Notes: generated by a model from the letters alone, not told the origin. A DNA stretch of 64,000 nucleotides from Rhizobium mongolense subsp. loessense (GCF_900099775.1 NZ_FMTM01000006.1:186001-250000), one strand, 5' to 3'; shown: positions 25,029-34,228, counted from the first letter of the stretch. A program made the numbers and translations.

Positions 25029-26855
25029 TTGGCCCCTCCTATCCTGAAACTCGACGGTATCTTCCTAAGCTTCGGTGGAACGCCACTCTTGGCCGGCGCG
25101 AACCTGCAGGTGGAGCCGGGCGATAAGATCTGTCTGGTCGGCCGTAACGGGTCGGGCAAATCGACGCTTTTGAAGATTGCGGCCGGGATCGTTGAAGCGC
25201 AATCAGGCGAGGTTTTCCGCCATCCATCCTCGACGGTGCGCTATTTAGAGCAGGCTCCGGATTTTGCCGGTTTCAAGACGGTGCAGGCCTATGCGGAAGC
25301 CGGTCTTGGGCCGGGCGATGACCCTTATCGCGTGACCTACCTCCTTTCGCATCTCGGCCTTACTGGCGAAGAGGACCCGAAGAACCTCTCCGGCGGCGAA
25401 GCGCGACGCGCCGCGCTTGCCCGGGTGATGGCGCCCGAACCGGACATTCTCCTGCTTGATGAGCCGACGAACCATCTCGACCTTCCGACCATTGAATGGC
25501 TGGAAGGCGAACTCCAGAAGAGCCGCAGCGCGCTGGTCCTGATTTCCCACGACCGCCGTTTCCTCGAAAAGGTCTCGACGGCGACCGTCTGGCTCGACCG
25601 GGGTTTGTCGCGGCGGCTCGACCGTGGCTTTGCCCATTTCGAAGCCTGGCGCGATCAGGTGCTCGAGGCCGAAGAACTGGAGCAGCACAAGCTCGGCAAG
25701 GCGATCGAACGCGAGGAGCACTGGCTGCGCTACGGCGTAACCGCTCGGCGCAAGCGCAATATGCGCCGCCTTGGCGAGTTGCAGACCATGCGCTCGCAGC
25801 ATCGTGGCCACAAGGGGCCGCAGGGCACCGTGCAGGCTGCGGTCTCCGATGCGCAGGAATCTGGCAAGCTGGTGATCGAAGCGGAAAAGATCACCAAGAC
25901 TTTCGGTGACCGTCAAATTGTTGCGCCGTTCTCAATTCGCGTCCATCGCGGCGATTGCATCGGTCTCGTCGGACCAAACGGCGCGGGCAAGACGACGCTT
26001 CTGAAGATGCTGACGGGACAGTTTTCGCCGGATAGCGGCACGGTGAAGCTCGGGACCAATCTCGAGATTGCAACGCTCGACCAGAAGCGCGAAGACCTCA
26101 ATCTGGAGGATACGCTCGCGCACTACCTGACTGACGGGCGCGGCGAGAACCTGCTGGTGAACGGGGAGCAACGGCACGTCACCGGCTACATGAAGGAATT
26201 CCTCTTCCAGCCGGAGCAGGCGCGCACGCCGATTAAGAACCTGTCAGGCGGTGAGCGGGCGCGGCTGATGCTGGCGCGCATCCTCGCGCGCCCGACCAAC
26301 CTTCTGATCCTCGATGAACCGACCAACGACCTCGATCTCGAGACGTTGGACCTGCTGCAGGAAATCGTCGCCGGCTTCCCGGGCACGGTCATCCTCGTGA
26401 GCCACGACCGCGACTTCCTCGATCGCACGGTGACCTCGACCATCGCGCCCGCCGTCCCCGACGCGCCTGATGGGCGCTGGATCGAATATGCCGGCGGCTA
26501 TTCCGATATGCTTGCCCAGCGCAAGGGCGCGATGGAGGAGCGGAAGAAAATCGAAAAGGCCGCCGAGAAACCGAAAGCCGAGTCGGCTGCGTCCGTGGCA
26601 GATGTCTCGAAGGGCAAAGGCAAGCTCTCCTACAAGCAGAAATTCGCGCTCGAAACCCTGCCCAAGGAAATGGCCAAGGCAGAAGCTGAAATCGCCAGGC
26701 GCGAAGAAAAGATGACCGATCCCGATCTCTTCAGCAAAGATACTGCCACCTTCAACCGGCTTGCGGCGGAGATGGAAAAGCTGCGCGACAGCCTGACGAG
26801 GATGGAAGAAGAATGGTTGGAGCTTGAAATGCTGCGCGAAGAGCTCGAGGGCTAG
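25029..26855 (+). CDS. uup: ABC-F family ATPase (Uup-like)
   Basis: A 608-residue soluble protein with two ABC domains and no membrane segment. Walker A motifs are GRNGSGKST and GPNGAGKTT; signatures are LSGGEARRAALAR and LSGGERARLMLAR; Walker B motifs are ILLLDEPTNHLD and LLILDEPTNDLD. The linker and a C-terminal coiled-coil (EMAKAEAEIARREEKM to the end) are as in Uup. ABC-F proteins act on ribosomes, and Uup also affects transposon excision. It starts with TTG 3 bp after the thiN stop, so the two are probably co-transcribed. Confidence 0.93.
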   Translation: MAPPILKLDGIFLSFGGTPLLAGANLQVEPGDKICLVGRNGSGKSTLLKIAAGIVEAQSGEVFRHPSSTVRYLEQAPDFAGFKTVQAYAEAGLGPGDDPYRVTYLLSHLGLTGEEDPKNLSGGEARRAALARVMAPEPDILLLDEPTNHLDLPTIEWLEGELQKSRSALVLISHDRRFLEKVSTATVWLDRGLSRRLDRGFAHFEAWRDQVLEAEELEQHKLGKAIEREEHWLRYGVTARRKRNMRRLGELQTMRSQHRGHKGPQGTVQAAVSDAQESGKLVIEAEKITKTFGDRQIVAPFSIRVHRGDCIGLVGPNGAGKTTLLKMLTGQFSPDSGTVKLGTNLEIATLDQKREDLNLEDTLAHYLTDGRGENLLVNGEQRHVTGYMKEFLFQPEQARTPIKNLSGGERARLMLARILARPTNLLILDEPTNDLDLETLDLLQEIVAGFPGTVILVSHDRDFLDRTVTSTIAPAVPDAPDGRWIEYAGGYSDMLAQRKGAMEERKKIEKAAEKPKAESAASVADVSKGKGKLSYKQKFALETLPKEMAKAEAEIARREEKMTDPDLFSKDTATFNRLAAEMEKLRDSLTRMEEEWLELEMLREELEG

Positions 26856-26946
26856 GTTCCGTCCTGACGGTGAAAACCGTCCTGCCCTTTGTCAGCTTGC
26901 GGGGGTCTTGTCCGTCCTTGGTTCGAACGCGTGGTATTGCGACTGT

Positions 26947-28782
26947 TCAAACGACCCGTGCATGTGCGTGCGCCGTGGCAGTTCCTGCTGCCGGGGAGGC
27001 CGACTGCTCGATCTTCGCCGCCAGTGGATGCAAATGCAATGTGCGCGGATTGAAGGTTTCGACGTAGGCGTCGGATCGTCCGATATAAATCATCGTGGAA
27101 TCGGATAGCGTCGTCAGCAGCGCCATCAGGGTTGATTGCCATTCCGGCTCAAGGCCTTCCAGCACTTCGTCGAAGACGATCCAGCGCGGCCGGGCCAGCA
27201 GCAAGCGGGCAAAGCCGATCGCCTTCTGCTCATCGGAGTCGAGGATCTTATCCCAGCGGGCCCGGGTATCGAGACGCGCAATGAGGTGGCTAAGGCCGGC
27301 TTTCTGAAGTGCTGCTTCGACGTCCTCGCTCTTATAGGTGTCCACCGGTTCCGGGAAGGACAGCGCTTCGCGCAACGTGCCGCCGGGCACATAGGCCACT
27401 TCTGGAACGAAAAGCACGCCGTCGGCGGGCGGCAGCCCTATCTTGCCGCTGCCGCAGGGCCAGAGGCCTGCAAGCGCCTGGAACAGCAGCTTGCGGTTCA
27501 CATTGTGATCGCCGTTGATCATGACCTTCTCGCCGGCTCTGATCGTGACATCCGCCTCGCGGACGGCAAAGCCGCCGCAAAGATCGACCTCTTCGCCGAG
27601 CTTGGCGGCGATCATCAGGTTCTTGAGGGTCAGCGTATCCGCGTTATCCTCGTAGGTGATCGCATTCTTCGGATTGATGGGTTCGTCCATGCCGTGCAGG
27701 GCATGGCGGAAATCGGTCACGCGCATCAGCGTGGCGCGCCACTCGGCGATCGCGGCGAAATTGGCAACATACCAGCGCAGCGCCGTATTCACCTGGTTGA
27801 AGGCGCCGACGGACATCATGAGTTCGCCGAAGGTCAGGCTGCCCGAGAAATAGGCAGGAGCCGCGACGATGATCGGGACGACGATGACCAGCCAGCCGTA
27901 ACCCGCCGAAACCCAGGTGAGGTTGGTGCTCGCCATCGTCAGCCGCTTCAGGATGGCAAGTACCGAAGTGATATCCTCATTGATCCGTCGGCGTTCGTTT
28001 TCCTCGCCGCGGGCCACGGTAATCGCCGGCATGTTCTCGTTGGCATGCATCAGCGAAAAGCGAAGCTCCGCTTCCTTGGAGAAGCGGTCGGCATTCAATA
28101 TCACCAGCTTGCGGCCGACGATCTGGCTGAGGATCGAGGCGGATGCCGCATAGAAGATCGCGGCCCAGACCATATAGCCCGGAATGGCAAAGGCGTAGGT
28201 GCGAAAATGGAAGACGAAGCCGCTCGAAAGCTCCCAGAGAACGCCGATGAAACTGACGAGCAGGATTGTCGACTGGATGAGGCCGAGCGTGAGGCCGGTC
28301 GTGCTTTCTGCAAGATTGCGTGCGTCCTCGTGTAGCCGCTGATCCGGGTTGACCCCGATCAGCCCGGTTGAGGCGAGACGCAGCGCACGCTTGCGCTTCA
28401 GCCAGTGATCCACGAGGTCACGGGTAAGTCCCTCGCGCATATAGAGCGCGGTCATCTGGTTGAGCCACGCCTGGCCGACGTTCATGAGCAAAAGCGAACC
28501 GGCAATCAACGCGAAGACCTGGAGCTGATGGAAGAATTCTCCGACGTCGCGGCGCTGCAGGGAATCGTAAAACGGCGCATTCCAGCGGTTCAGAATGACC
28601 TGGCCATAGGCCGTCGCCAGGATCACCGCGAGCAAGATCGCGGCGAGAAGCAGGATCTTTCCGCGGACCTTGGAATCCCAGAATGCGGCGAACATCAGTT
28701 TCAGGCGGTATCCGAGGCTCAGATCGTAACCTACTCTATCCTGCCCTTGAATGCTCGGTCTGCCTTCGACGACGTCTGCCAT
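26947..28782 (-). CDS. BacA/SbmA-like ABC transporter with degenerate nucleotide-binding domain
   Basis: A 611-residue fusion of a BacA/SbmA-type membrane domain (residues about 25-340, six hydrophobic segments) and an ABC domain, the layout of E. coli YddA. The ABC domain is decayed at key sites. The P-loop reads GDHNVNRKLL (residues 424-433) with Arg and Lys where Lys-Ser/Thr should be. The signature is LDSDEQKA (514-521) instead of LSxGEQQR, and the H-loop His is Arg569. Walker B FDE (537-539) remains. The reading frame is intact throughout. Homologues move peptides or very-long-chain acyl groups; hydrolysis here is doubtful. Confidence 0.88.
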   Translation of the reverse strand: MADVVEGRPSIQGQDRVGYDLSLGYRLKLMFAAFWDSKVRGKILLLAAILLAVILATAYGQVILNRWNAPFYDSLQRRDVGEFFHQLQVFALIAGSLLLMNVGQAWLNQMTALYMREGLTRDLVDHWLKRKRALRLASTGLIGVNPDQRLHEDARNLAESTTGLTLGLIQSTILLVSFIGVLWELSSGFVFHFRTYAFAIPGYMVWAAIFYAASASILSQIVGRKLVILNADRFSKEAELRFSLMHANENMPAITVARGEENERRRINEDITSVLAILKRLTMASTNLTWVSAGYGWLVIVVPIIVAAPAYFSGSLTFGELMMSVGAFNQVNTALRWYVANFAAIAEWRATLMRVTDFRHALHGMDEPINPKNAITYEDNADTLTLKNLMIAAKLGEEVDLCGGFAVREADVTIRAGEKVMINGDHNVNRKLLFQALAGLWPCGSGKIGLPPADGVLFVPEVAYVPGGTLREALSFPEPVDTYKSEDVEAALQKAGLSHLIARLDTRARWDKILDSDEQKAIGFARLLLARPRWIVFDEVLEGLEPEWQSTLMALLTTLSDSTMIYIGRSDAYVETFNPRTLHLHPLAAKIEQSASPAAGTATAHAHARVV

Positions 28783-28944
28783 TTATGTCCTTCCATGCGG
28801 ACCATGATGATGCTTGATTAACATGGTGACGCGCCCTGTCCATCAACAGATTCTACCAGTCATTAACGCGTGAGTTACCTTGGTTCAACGCGCCCCTTCA
28901 GAATTGCGATTGATTCGCGTGGGCTCCGGCGCTATTTAGTGTTC

Positions 28945-28999
28945 TCCGTGGTGATTTGGCCGGCCGGCTTGCAGCCACGTTAAATAAGTCGCTAAAGGG
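28945..28999 (+). promoter_or_regulatory. SAM-II riboswitch (metA motif)
   Basis: The sequence contains CGTGGTGATTTGG, the G/C stem CCGGCCGGCTTGCAGCCACG, and TTAAATAAGTCGCTAAAG, which are the conserved elements of the SAM-II pseudoknot aptamer of alphaproteobacteria. It is followed within 12 bp by a terminator hairpin and then metA. Confidence 0.95.
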
Positions 29000-29010
29000 C
29001 CGCGTGCGGA

Positions 29011-29043
29011 CCGGTAGCGATTCTTTCGCCGCCGGTTTTTTAT
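29011..29043 (+). terminator. Expression-platform terminator downstream of the SAM-II aptamer
   Basis: ACCGG and CCGGT, with inner GCGA/TCGC pairing and a two-base internal loop, form a hairpin followed by TTTTTT. Its place between aptamer and metA (29078) suggests SAM-dependent transcription termination. Confidence 0.75.
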
Positions 29044-29077
29044 TTGCCGGTACCTTTTGTTTTGTTGAGTGACCGCA

Positions 29078-30001
29078 ATGCCCATCAAGATCCCCGATAC
29101 TCTGCCAGCTTTCGAGACCCTCGTTCATGAGGGCGTGCGGGTGATGACCGAAACGGCGGCCATCCGTCAGGATATCCGCCCTTTGCAGATCGGGCTTCTC
29201 AATCTCATGCCGAACAAGGTCAAGACGGAGTTGCAGATGGCGCGCCTTGTAGGCGCCTCGCCGCTTCAGGTGGAGCTCTCGCTGATCCGCATTGGCAACC
29301 ATAGGGCCAAGAACACATCCGAAGACCACCTGCTTGCTTTCTACCAGACCTGGGAGGAGGTAAGGCATCGCAAATTCGACGGCTTCATCATTACTGGCGC
29401 ACCGATCGAAACTCTGCCTTACGAGGACGTGACCTATTGGACGGAGATGAAGAAGATCTTCGATTGGTCCGAGACCAACGTTCATTCGAGCATGAATGTC
29501 TGTTGGGGCGCAATGGCGGCGATCTACCATTTCCACAAGGTTCCGAAATACGAGCTGAAGGAAAAGGCGTTCGGCGTCTATCGCCATAAGAACCTCAAGC
29601 CTTCATCCGTCTACCTCAACGGCTTTTCCGATAACTTCGAAGTGCCGGTCTCGCGCTGGACCGAGGTCCGGCGCGCCGATATCGACAAATCCTCAAGCCT
29701 CGAAATCCTCATGGAATCCGATGAGATGGGCGTGTGTCTCGTGCATGAGAAAAAAGGCAAGCGGCTCTACATGTTCAATCATGTGGAATACGATTCCACA
29801 TCGCTGTCCGACGAATATTTCCGCGACGTGAATGCCGGCGTGCCGATCAAGATGCCGCATAATTATTTCCCGCATAACGATCCGTCGCTTGCACCGCAGA
29901 ACCGCTGGCGCAGCCATGCGCATCTGCTCTTCGGCAATTGGATCAACGAAATCTACCAGACCACGCCTTATGATCTCGACGAAATCGGTACAAAAATCTG
30001 A
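29078..30001 (+). CDS. metA: Homoserine O-acetyltransferase (MetA family)
   Basis: A 307-residue MetA-fold enzyme acylating homoserine for methionine synthesis. The nucleophile is Cys142 in SSMNVCWGAMAAIYH, and the catalytic His lies in MFNHVEYDS. Position 111 is Glu (in TGAPIETLP). Work on MetA enzymes ties Glu111 to acetyl-CoA and Gly111 to succinyl-CoA, so this is predicted to be an acetyltransferase despite the common succinyltransferase label. The start is the ATG at 29078 (MPIKIPD). Control is by the SAM-II riboswitch and terminator upstream. Confidence 0.95.
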   Translation: MPIKIPDTLPAFETLVHEGVRVMTETAAIRQDIRPLQIGLLNLMPNKVKTELQMARLVGASPLQVELSLIRIGNHRAKNTSEDHLLAFYQTWEEVRHRKFDGFIITGAPIETLPYEDVTYWTEMKKIFDWSETNVHSSMNVCWGAMAAIYHFHKVPKYELKEKAFGVYRHKNLKPSSVYLNGFSDNFEVPVSRWTEVRRADIDKSSSLEILMESDEMGVCLVHEKKGKRLYMFNHVEYDSTSLSDEYFRDVNAGVPIKMPHNYFPHNDPSLAPQNRWRSHAHLLFGNWINEIYQTTPYDLDEIGTKI

Positions 30002-30004
30002 ACC

Positions 30005-30045
30005 GCAGCCGCCTCTGATCTTGTTGCGGCGGCGTCTCTTTTTTG
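30005..30045 (+). terminator. Probable terminator of metA
   Basis: GCCGCC (30008-30013) pairs with GGCGGC (30028-30033) over a longish loop and is followed, after GTC, by TCTTTTTT. It lies directly after the metA stop. Confidence 0.6.
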
Positions 30046-30123
30046 TGTTTGATGGTTGCGGTCCTCGGCAAATGGAGGCAGGTTCGCGGGCCTGAAACCA
30101 ACACAGATTTGGGATGGCGAACT

Positions 30124-31149
30124 ATGTCGGAAAAGCTCGAACGGGAAGTTTTCGGGACGACGAAAGACGGCGAAACCGTCTATCGCGTCGAGATCAAGGG
30201 CGGCGGGCTTACAGCCAAGATCATGACTTGGGGGGCAGTCATCCAGGATCTCCGGCTCGACGGCCATGATGCGCCTCTCCTGCTCGGATTCGACGACTTT
30301 GCCAGCTATCCGTCCCATTCCTCCTATTTTGGTGCAACGCCTGGTCGCTGTGCCAACCGCATCGGCGGCGGCAAGTTTACCCTCGACGGCAAGGCCTACC
30401 AACTCGAGCTCAATGAAAAGGGCGTTTCGCACCTGCACGGCGGCAGTGACAATATCGCCAAGCGCAACTGGACGATTGTCGAGCACGATGCAGACTGTGC
30501 CGTCTTGAAGATCGTCGACCCGGACGGCCGCGCAGGCTATCCAGGCAACTGCACGGTCCAGGCGACTTACCGTGTGCATGGTAACGGCGAACTCTCGGTC
30601 GCATACGAGACGACCACAGACCAGCCGACGCTCGCCAATCTCTGCCAGCACGCCTATTTCAATCTCGACGGTCGTGAAGATGCGCTCGGCCACGATATCA
30701 TGATCGCTGCCGATCATTATCTACCGACCGACGAGAAACAAATCCCGACCGGCGAGATCCGACATGTCGAAGGCACGGTTTTCGATTTCCGCGAAATGGC
30801 CCCGATGAAGCGGTTCGATGACGGCGGCGAGCAGGCGCTTTACGACCACAATTTCTGCCTTTCGACCCAACGCACGGCCAAGCGGACCGTCGTACTGGCA
30901 CGCAGCGTCAACTCCGGGGTCTCGCTGGAGGTTAGGACCACCGAACCGGGCATACAGTTTTATGCCGGTTTCAAGCTCGACGTTGCGGTAGCGGGCATAG
31001 GTGGTCGGAAGTACGGGCCCTTCGCCGGCTTCTGCCTCGAAACGCAGGTTTGGCCGGATGCGATCAATCATCAGGGCTTTCCAAATGCGGTGCTACGCCC
31101 CGGCGAGGTGCTGCGGCAGGAAACGGATTACATCTTCACGAAAAGCTGA
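30124..31149 (+). CDS. galM: Aldose 1-epimerase
   Basis: A 341-residue mutarotase interconverting alpha and beta anomers of aldohexoses. Substrate-binding NR is in GRCANRIGGG, HLHGG holds the first active-site His, CQHAYFNLDG the second, and the C-terminal ETQVWPDAINHQGFPNA contains the catalytic Glu. The start is the ATG at 30124 (MSEKLEREVF). It stands between metA and the amino-sugar operon with no close partner; no signal peptide is present, so it acts in the cytoplasm. Confidence 0.93.
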   Translation: MSEKLEREVFGTTKDGETVYRVEIKGGGLTAKIMTWGAVIQDLRLDGHDAPLLLGFDDFASYPSHSSYFGATPGRCANRIGGGKFTLDGKAYQLELNEKGVSHLHGGSDNIAKRNWTIVEHDADCAVLKIVDPDGRAGYPGNCTVQATYRVHGNGELSVAYETTTDQPTLANLCQHAYFNLDGREDALGHDIMIAADHYLPTDEKQIPTGEIRHVEGTVFDFREMAPMKRFDDGGEQALYDHNFCLSTQRTAKRTVVLARSVNSGVSLEVRTTEPGIQFYAGFKLDVAVAGIGGRKYGPFAGFCLETQVWPDAINHQGFPNAVLRPGEVLRQETDYIFTKS

Positions 31150-31232
31150 TCTTCGCGGGCATTCCGTCATTCGTAAACCTTCATGGCGTCACGAGGGTTT
31201 TATCTTTGCGTCATAGATTCAGCTTGAAAAGT

Positions 31233-31272
31233 GGTTCTAAATAGGTTCTATGGTTAATCCATGGATAGAACC
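31233..31272 (+). promoter_or_regulatory. Candidate GntR operator around the regulator's start codon
   Basis: GGTTCTA occurs at 31233-31239 and again at 31244-31250, 11 bp apart (one helix turn). Its reverse complement TAGAACC is at 31266-31272, just inside the coding region. The three copies frame the ATG at 31261 and look like an autoregulatory operator for the encoded GntR protein. Confidence 0.5.
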
Positions 31273-32034
31273 AGTCTGATAACGGAGCTCAACGCCCGCG
31301 GTCTGCGCGACGAAACGATGACGGGACCGCTCTACAAGCGGCTGGCACTGGCGTTGACCGGCCTCATTCAGGAAGGCCTTCTCAGGCCGGGTGCGGCCCT
31401 TCCTGGAGAGCGCGATCTCGCCGAAGCTCTGAAGCTCGGCCGCGTGACGGTGCGAACCGCCTATCGTGATCTGATGAGCTCTGGCGCATTGGAATCGCGT
31501 CACGGCAGCGGTACCTTCGTTTCCAGTAAGGTGGAGCGCATGGAGCAGCCGCTCTGGCGTCTTTCGTCTTTCTCGGCCGATATGCGCTCGCGCGGCCGTT
31601 TGCCGGCGGCAAGAATATTGTCCCGCACGATCAATTCGCCATCGCCGGAAGAATCCTTCCTTCTCGGGCTTGGGCAGGATGAGGCCGTTCTGCGCCTGGA
31701 TCGACTGCGCCTCGCGGATGGATTGCCGCTGGCGATCGAGCGGGCGGTTGTGCCGATCAAGTTCCTCGGCGGCAATGCCGGTGGCGAGGGATCGCTTTAT
31801 GATGCGCTGGCCGCAAACGGCCACAAGCCGGTGCGCGCTCTGCAGCGGCTGACCGCCGTGACGCTCGATCCTTCGTCAGCCTCGATGCTGAATGTTAAGA
31901 CCGGTGCGCCGGCGCTCTTGATCGAACGGATTTCGCGCCTGGAAGACCAGCGCGTCGTTGAATACACCCGTTCGCACTACCGCGGCGATGCCTATGACTT
32001 CGTAGCCGAACTGAAAATTGGAGATGACCTATGA
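31261..32034 (+). CDS. GntR-family regulator (HutC/NagR-like, UTRA domain)
   Basis: A 257-residue regulator. The winged HTH occupies residues about 20-85 (GAALPGERDLAEALKLGRVTVRTAYRDL and SRHGSGTFV), and a UTRA sensor domain residues about 100-245 (ILSRTINSPSPEESFLLGL; ending RVVEYTRSHYRGDAYDFVAEL). HutC-type members sense sugar phosphates such as GlcNAc-6-P. Its stop overlaps the start of the SIS gene (ATGA), so it heads the amino-sugar operon and most likely controls it. Confidence 0.9.
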   Translation: MDRTSLITELNARGLRDETMTGPLYKRLALALTGLIQEGLLRPGAALPGERDLAEALKLGRVTVRTAYRDLMSSGALESRHGSGTFVSSKVERMEQPLWRLSSFSADMRSRGRLPAARILSRTINSPSPEESFLLGLGQDEAVLRLDRLRLADGLPLAIERAVVPIKFLGGNAGGEGSLYDALAANGHKPVRALQRLTAVTLDPSSASMLNVKTGAPALLIERISRLEDQRVVEYTRSHYRGDAYDFVAELKIGDDL

Positions 32035-33062
32035 GTGAGAACCAGTCGCTGATGCTGCAGGAGGCGGGCCAGTCGGCGGACGTGGTCGCGACGCTCCTTC
32101 AAAAGGAGAAGCCGGTTTTCGCCGAAATCGCCAAGCTGTTTTCCTCGGTTCGCCCGAGCGTGGTGACGACGGCAGCGCGCGGCTCTTCGGATCATGCTGC
32201 GACCTTCTTCAAATATCTCTTCGAGATCACTGCCGGTATTCCCGTGGCGTCCGTCGGCCCATCGATCGCTTCCGTCTATGGTGCGGCCTTGCAGTTGAAG
32301 GGTGGGGTTCACTTCACGGTTTCGCAATCCGGCGCCAGCCCAGATATCGTTGCCCTTCAGGATGCCGCCAAGCGCGGCGGCGCGACGACGATCGCCGTTG
32401 TGAACGTCACCGACAGCCCGCTTGCAAAGCAGGCAGATATCGTTCTGGACCTCAATGCGGGCGCGGAAAAGAGTGTTGCCGCGACCAAGTCCTTCATCGC
32501 CTCGGTTGCCGCGCTCGCCGGTGTGACGGCTGCCATCGGCGCTACGGCCGATCTGCAAGCCTCATTGGAGAGGTTGCCGGAGGCTCTATCGGCGACTGCG
32601 GGTATCGATACGGCCGCCGCAGAAGACGTCCTCTTCAATGCAACCTCGCTTTATACGGCAGGCCGCGGGCCAGCTTTTGCAATCGCGCTCGAGGCCGCGC
32701 TGAAAGCCAAGGAAACGTCCGGCCTTCACGCGGAAGCCTTCTCGCTGGCAGAGCTGATGCATGGCCCGATGCGCCTCGTGCAGCCGGGTTTCCCGATCGT
32801 CGCCTTCATGCCTGATGATGCGGCCTATGCCAACAATGTTCAGGCACTCGAGCGATTACAAAAGCTCGGCGCAACGACGGTACCGTTCTCAGCGCAGCCG
32901 CTTTCCGGCGTCAATCTGCTCGTGCCGACGACGGGCAACGGCCTACTCGATCCGCTCGTGTCGCTTCTCGTCTACTATCGCCTGATCGAGTCGGTGACGC
33001 GCCGCAAGGGTTTCGATCCAGACAAGCCGGCGAACCTGCTCAAAGTCACGGAGACGATATGA
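32031..33062 (+). CDS. SIS-domain sugar isomerase/deaminase (probable glucosamine-6-phosphate deaminase, NagB-II type)
   Basis: A 343-residue protein with two SIS domains, resembling the isomerase half of GlmS but lacking the glutaminase domain. Sugar-phosphate binding loops are TAARGSSDHAATFFKY and FTVSQSGASPDIVALQ in the first domain, and LYTAGRGPAFAIALEAALKAKE in the second. It overlaps GntR and nagA by ATGA at both ends. That context argues for deaminating glucosamine-6-P to fructose-6-P, the step after NagA. A tagatose/AgaS-type isomerase is the alternative. Confidence 0.87.
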   Translation: MSENQSLMLQEAGQSADVVATLLQKEKPVFAEIAKLFSSVRPSVVTTAARGSSDHAATFFKYLFEITAGIPVASVGPSIASVYGAALQLKGGVHFTVSQSGASPDIVALQDAAKRGGATTIAVVNVTDSPLAKQADIVLDLNAGAEKSVAATKSFIASVAALAGVTAAIGATADLQASLERLPEALSATAGIDTAAAEDVLFNATSLYTAGRGPAFAIALEAALKAKETSGLHAEAFSLAELMHGPMRLVQPGFPIVAFMPDDAAYANNVQALERLQKLGATTVPFSAQPLSGVNLLVPTTGNGLLDPLVSLLVYYRLIESVTRRKGFDPDKPANLLKVTETI

Positions 33063-34213
33063 TACCCCGCAAGATTTTCACCGGTGCCCGGATCTTCGAC
33101 GGCGAGAGATTCCACGACGAAAAGGCGCTGATCGTTACCAATGGCCGGGTCGAGGCGATTGTCTCGTGCAACGGGTTGCCCGAAGGCGAGACGATCTCGC
33201 TTGCCGGCGGCGTGCTTTCGGCAGGTTTCGTCGATGCGCAGGTCAATGGCGGCGGCGGGCGTATGCTGAACGATGAGCCGTCGGCAGCTTCGATGTCTAT
33301 CATTGCTGACGGTCACCGCCGCTACGGCACGACGGCGCTGCTTCCGACGCTGATCACCGATACGGCGGATGCGACGGCGGCTGCGATCGAGGCCGCGAAG
33401 GATGCGGTTATAACCAATCGCGGCGTGGCCGGTCTTCATCTGGAAGGTCCGCATCTGGCGCCTGCCCGCAAAGGCGCGCATCTGGCCGAACTGATGCGCC
33501 CGGTCGAAGGCAAGGATGTCAAAGCTCTCATCCGCGCCCGTGAGGCGATCGGTACGCTGCTCGTGACGATGGCGGCCGAACAGGTGACGGTCGCTCAAGT
33601 TCGCGAACTGAGCGAGGCTGGCATCATCGTCAGCATCGGTCATTCGGATTGTTCGAGCGAAGCTGCAGAAGAGCGTTTCGATGCTGGAGTACGCGGCGTC
33701 ACCCATCTTTTCAACGCCATGAGCCAGATGGGCCATCGCGCACCCGGTCTGGTTGGCGCGGCGATCGACCATCCGTCGACTTGGTGCGGCATAATCGCCG
33801 ACGGCCATCATGTCGATCCAAAAGCGCTGCGCACTGCGCTTCGCGCCAAGCGCGGGGAAGGCAAGCTCTTCTTCGTGACGGATGCCATGTCGCTGGTGGG
33901 CTCGGAGAAGGACAGCTTCATGCTGAACGGCCGCACCGTGCGGCGTGAGCAGGGGGGCTTCTGCTCGAAGCTGGTGCTTTCGGACGGCACACTTGCCGGA
34001 TCGGACGTCGATATGGCGTCGACCATCCGCTATGGCGTCACCTATCTTGATCTGACGCTTGCCGAGGCGCTGCGCATGGCAACGCTCTATCCGGCCCGGT
34101 TTCTCCGGCTCGACGGTTATGGCCATCTTTCGCCGGGAGCGCGCGCCGACTTCGTGCATTTGACGGATGCGATCGAAGTCACGGCCACTTGGATCGACGG
34201 CGAAGCGGCCTGA
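33059..34213 (+). CDS. nagA: N-acetylglucosamine-6-phosphate deacetylase
   Basis: A 384-residue amidohydrolase. Metal and substrate sites are visible in order: FVDAQVNGGGG near residue 60 (His replaced by Gln at the usual HxH/HxN site, as in NagA), GLHLEGPHLAPARKGAH, SIGHSDCSSEAA, VTHLFNAMSQM, IIADGHHVDP and the catalytic Asp in FFVTDAMSLVG. It removes acetyl from GlcNAc-6-P. Its ATG overlaps the upstream SIS gene stop. Together with that gene it gives the two-step route to fructose-6-P. Confidence 0.95.
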   Translation: MIPRKIFTGARIFDGERFHDEKALIVTNGRVEAIVSCNGLPEGETISLAGGVLSAGFVDAQVNGGGGRMLNDEPSAASMSIIADGHRRYGTTALLPTLITDTADATAAAIEAAKDAVITNRGVAGLHLEGPHLAPARKGAHLAELMRPVEGKDVKALIRAREAIGTLLVTMAAEQVTVAQVRELSEAGIIVSIGHSDCSSEAAEERFDAGVRGVTHLFNAMSQMGHRAPGLVGAAIDHPSTWCGIIADGHHVDPKALRTALRAKRGEGKLFFVTDAMSLVGSEKDSFMLNGRTVRREQGGFCSKLVLSDGTLAGSDVDMASTIRYGVTYLDLTLAEALRMATLYPARFLRLDGYGHLSPGARADFVHLTDAIEVTATWIDGEAA

Positions 34214-34228
34214 CGCAAAGGAAATGCC

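Noticed and set aside
26866..26881. Terminator between uup and the BacA-like gene
   Set aside because: GACGGT-GAAA-ACCGTC is a perfect stem, but no T-run follows on either strand.
27136..28335. Plus-strand open frame of 399 codons opposite the BacA-like ABC gene
   Set aside because: His/Asp/Glu-rich antisense frame with no domain.
28862..28880. CtrA-like site TTAA-N7-GTTA before metA
   Set aside because: Only one half-site is exact, and the region is explained by the SAM-II leader.
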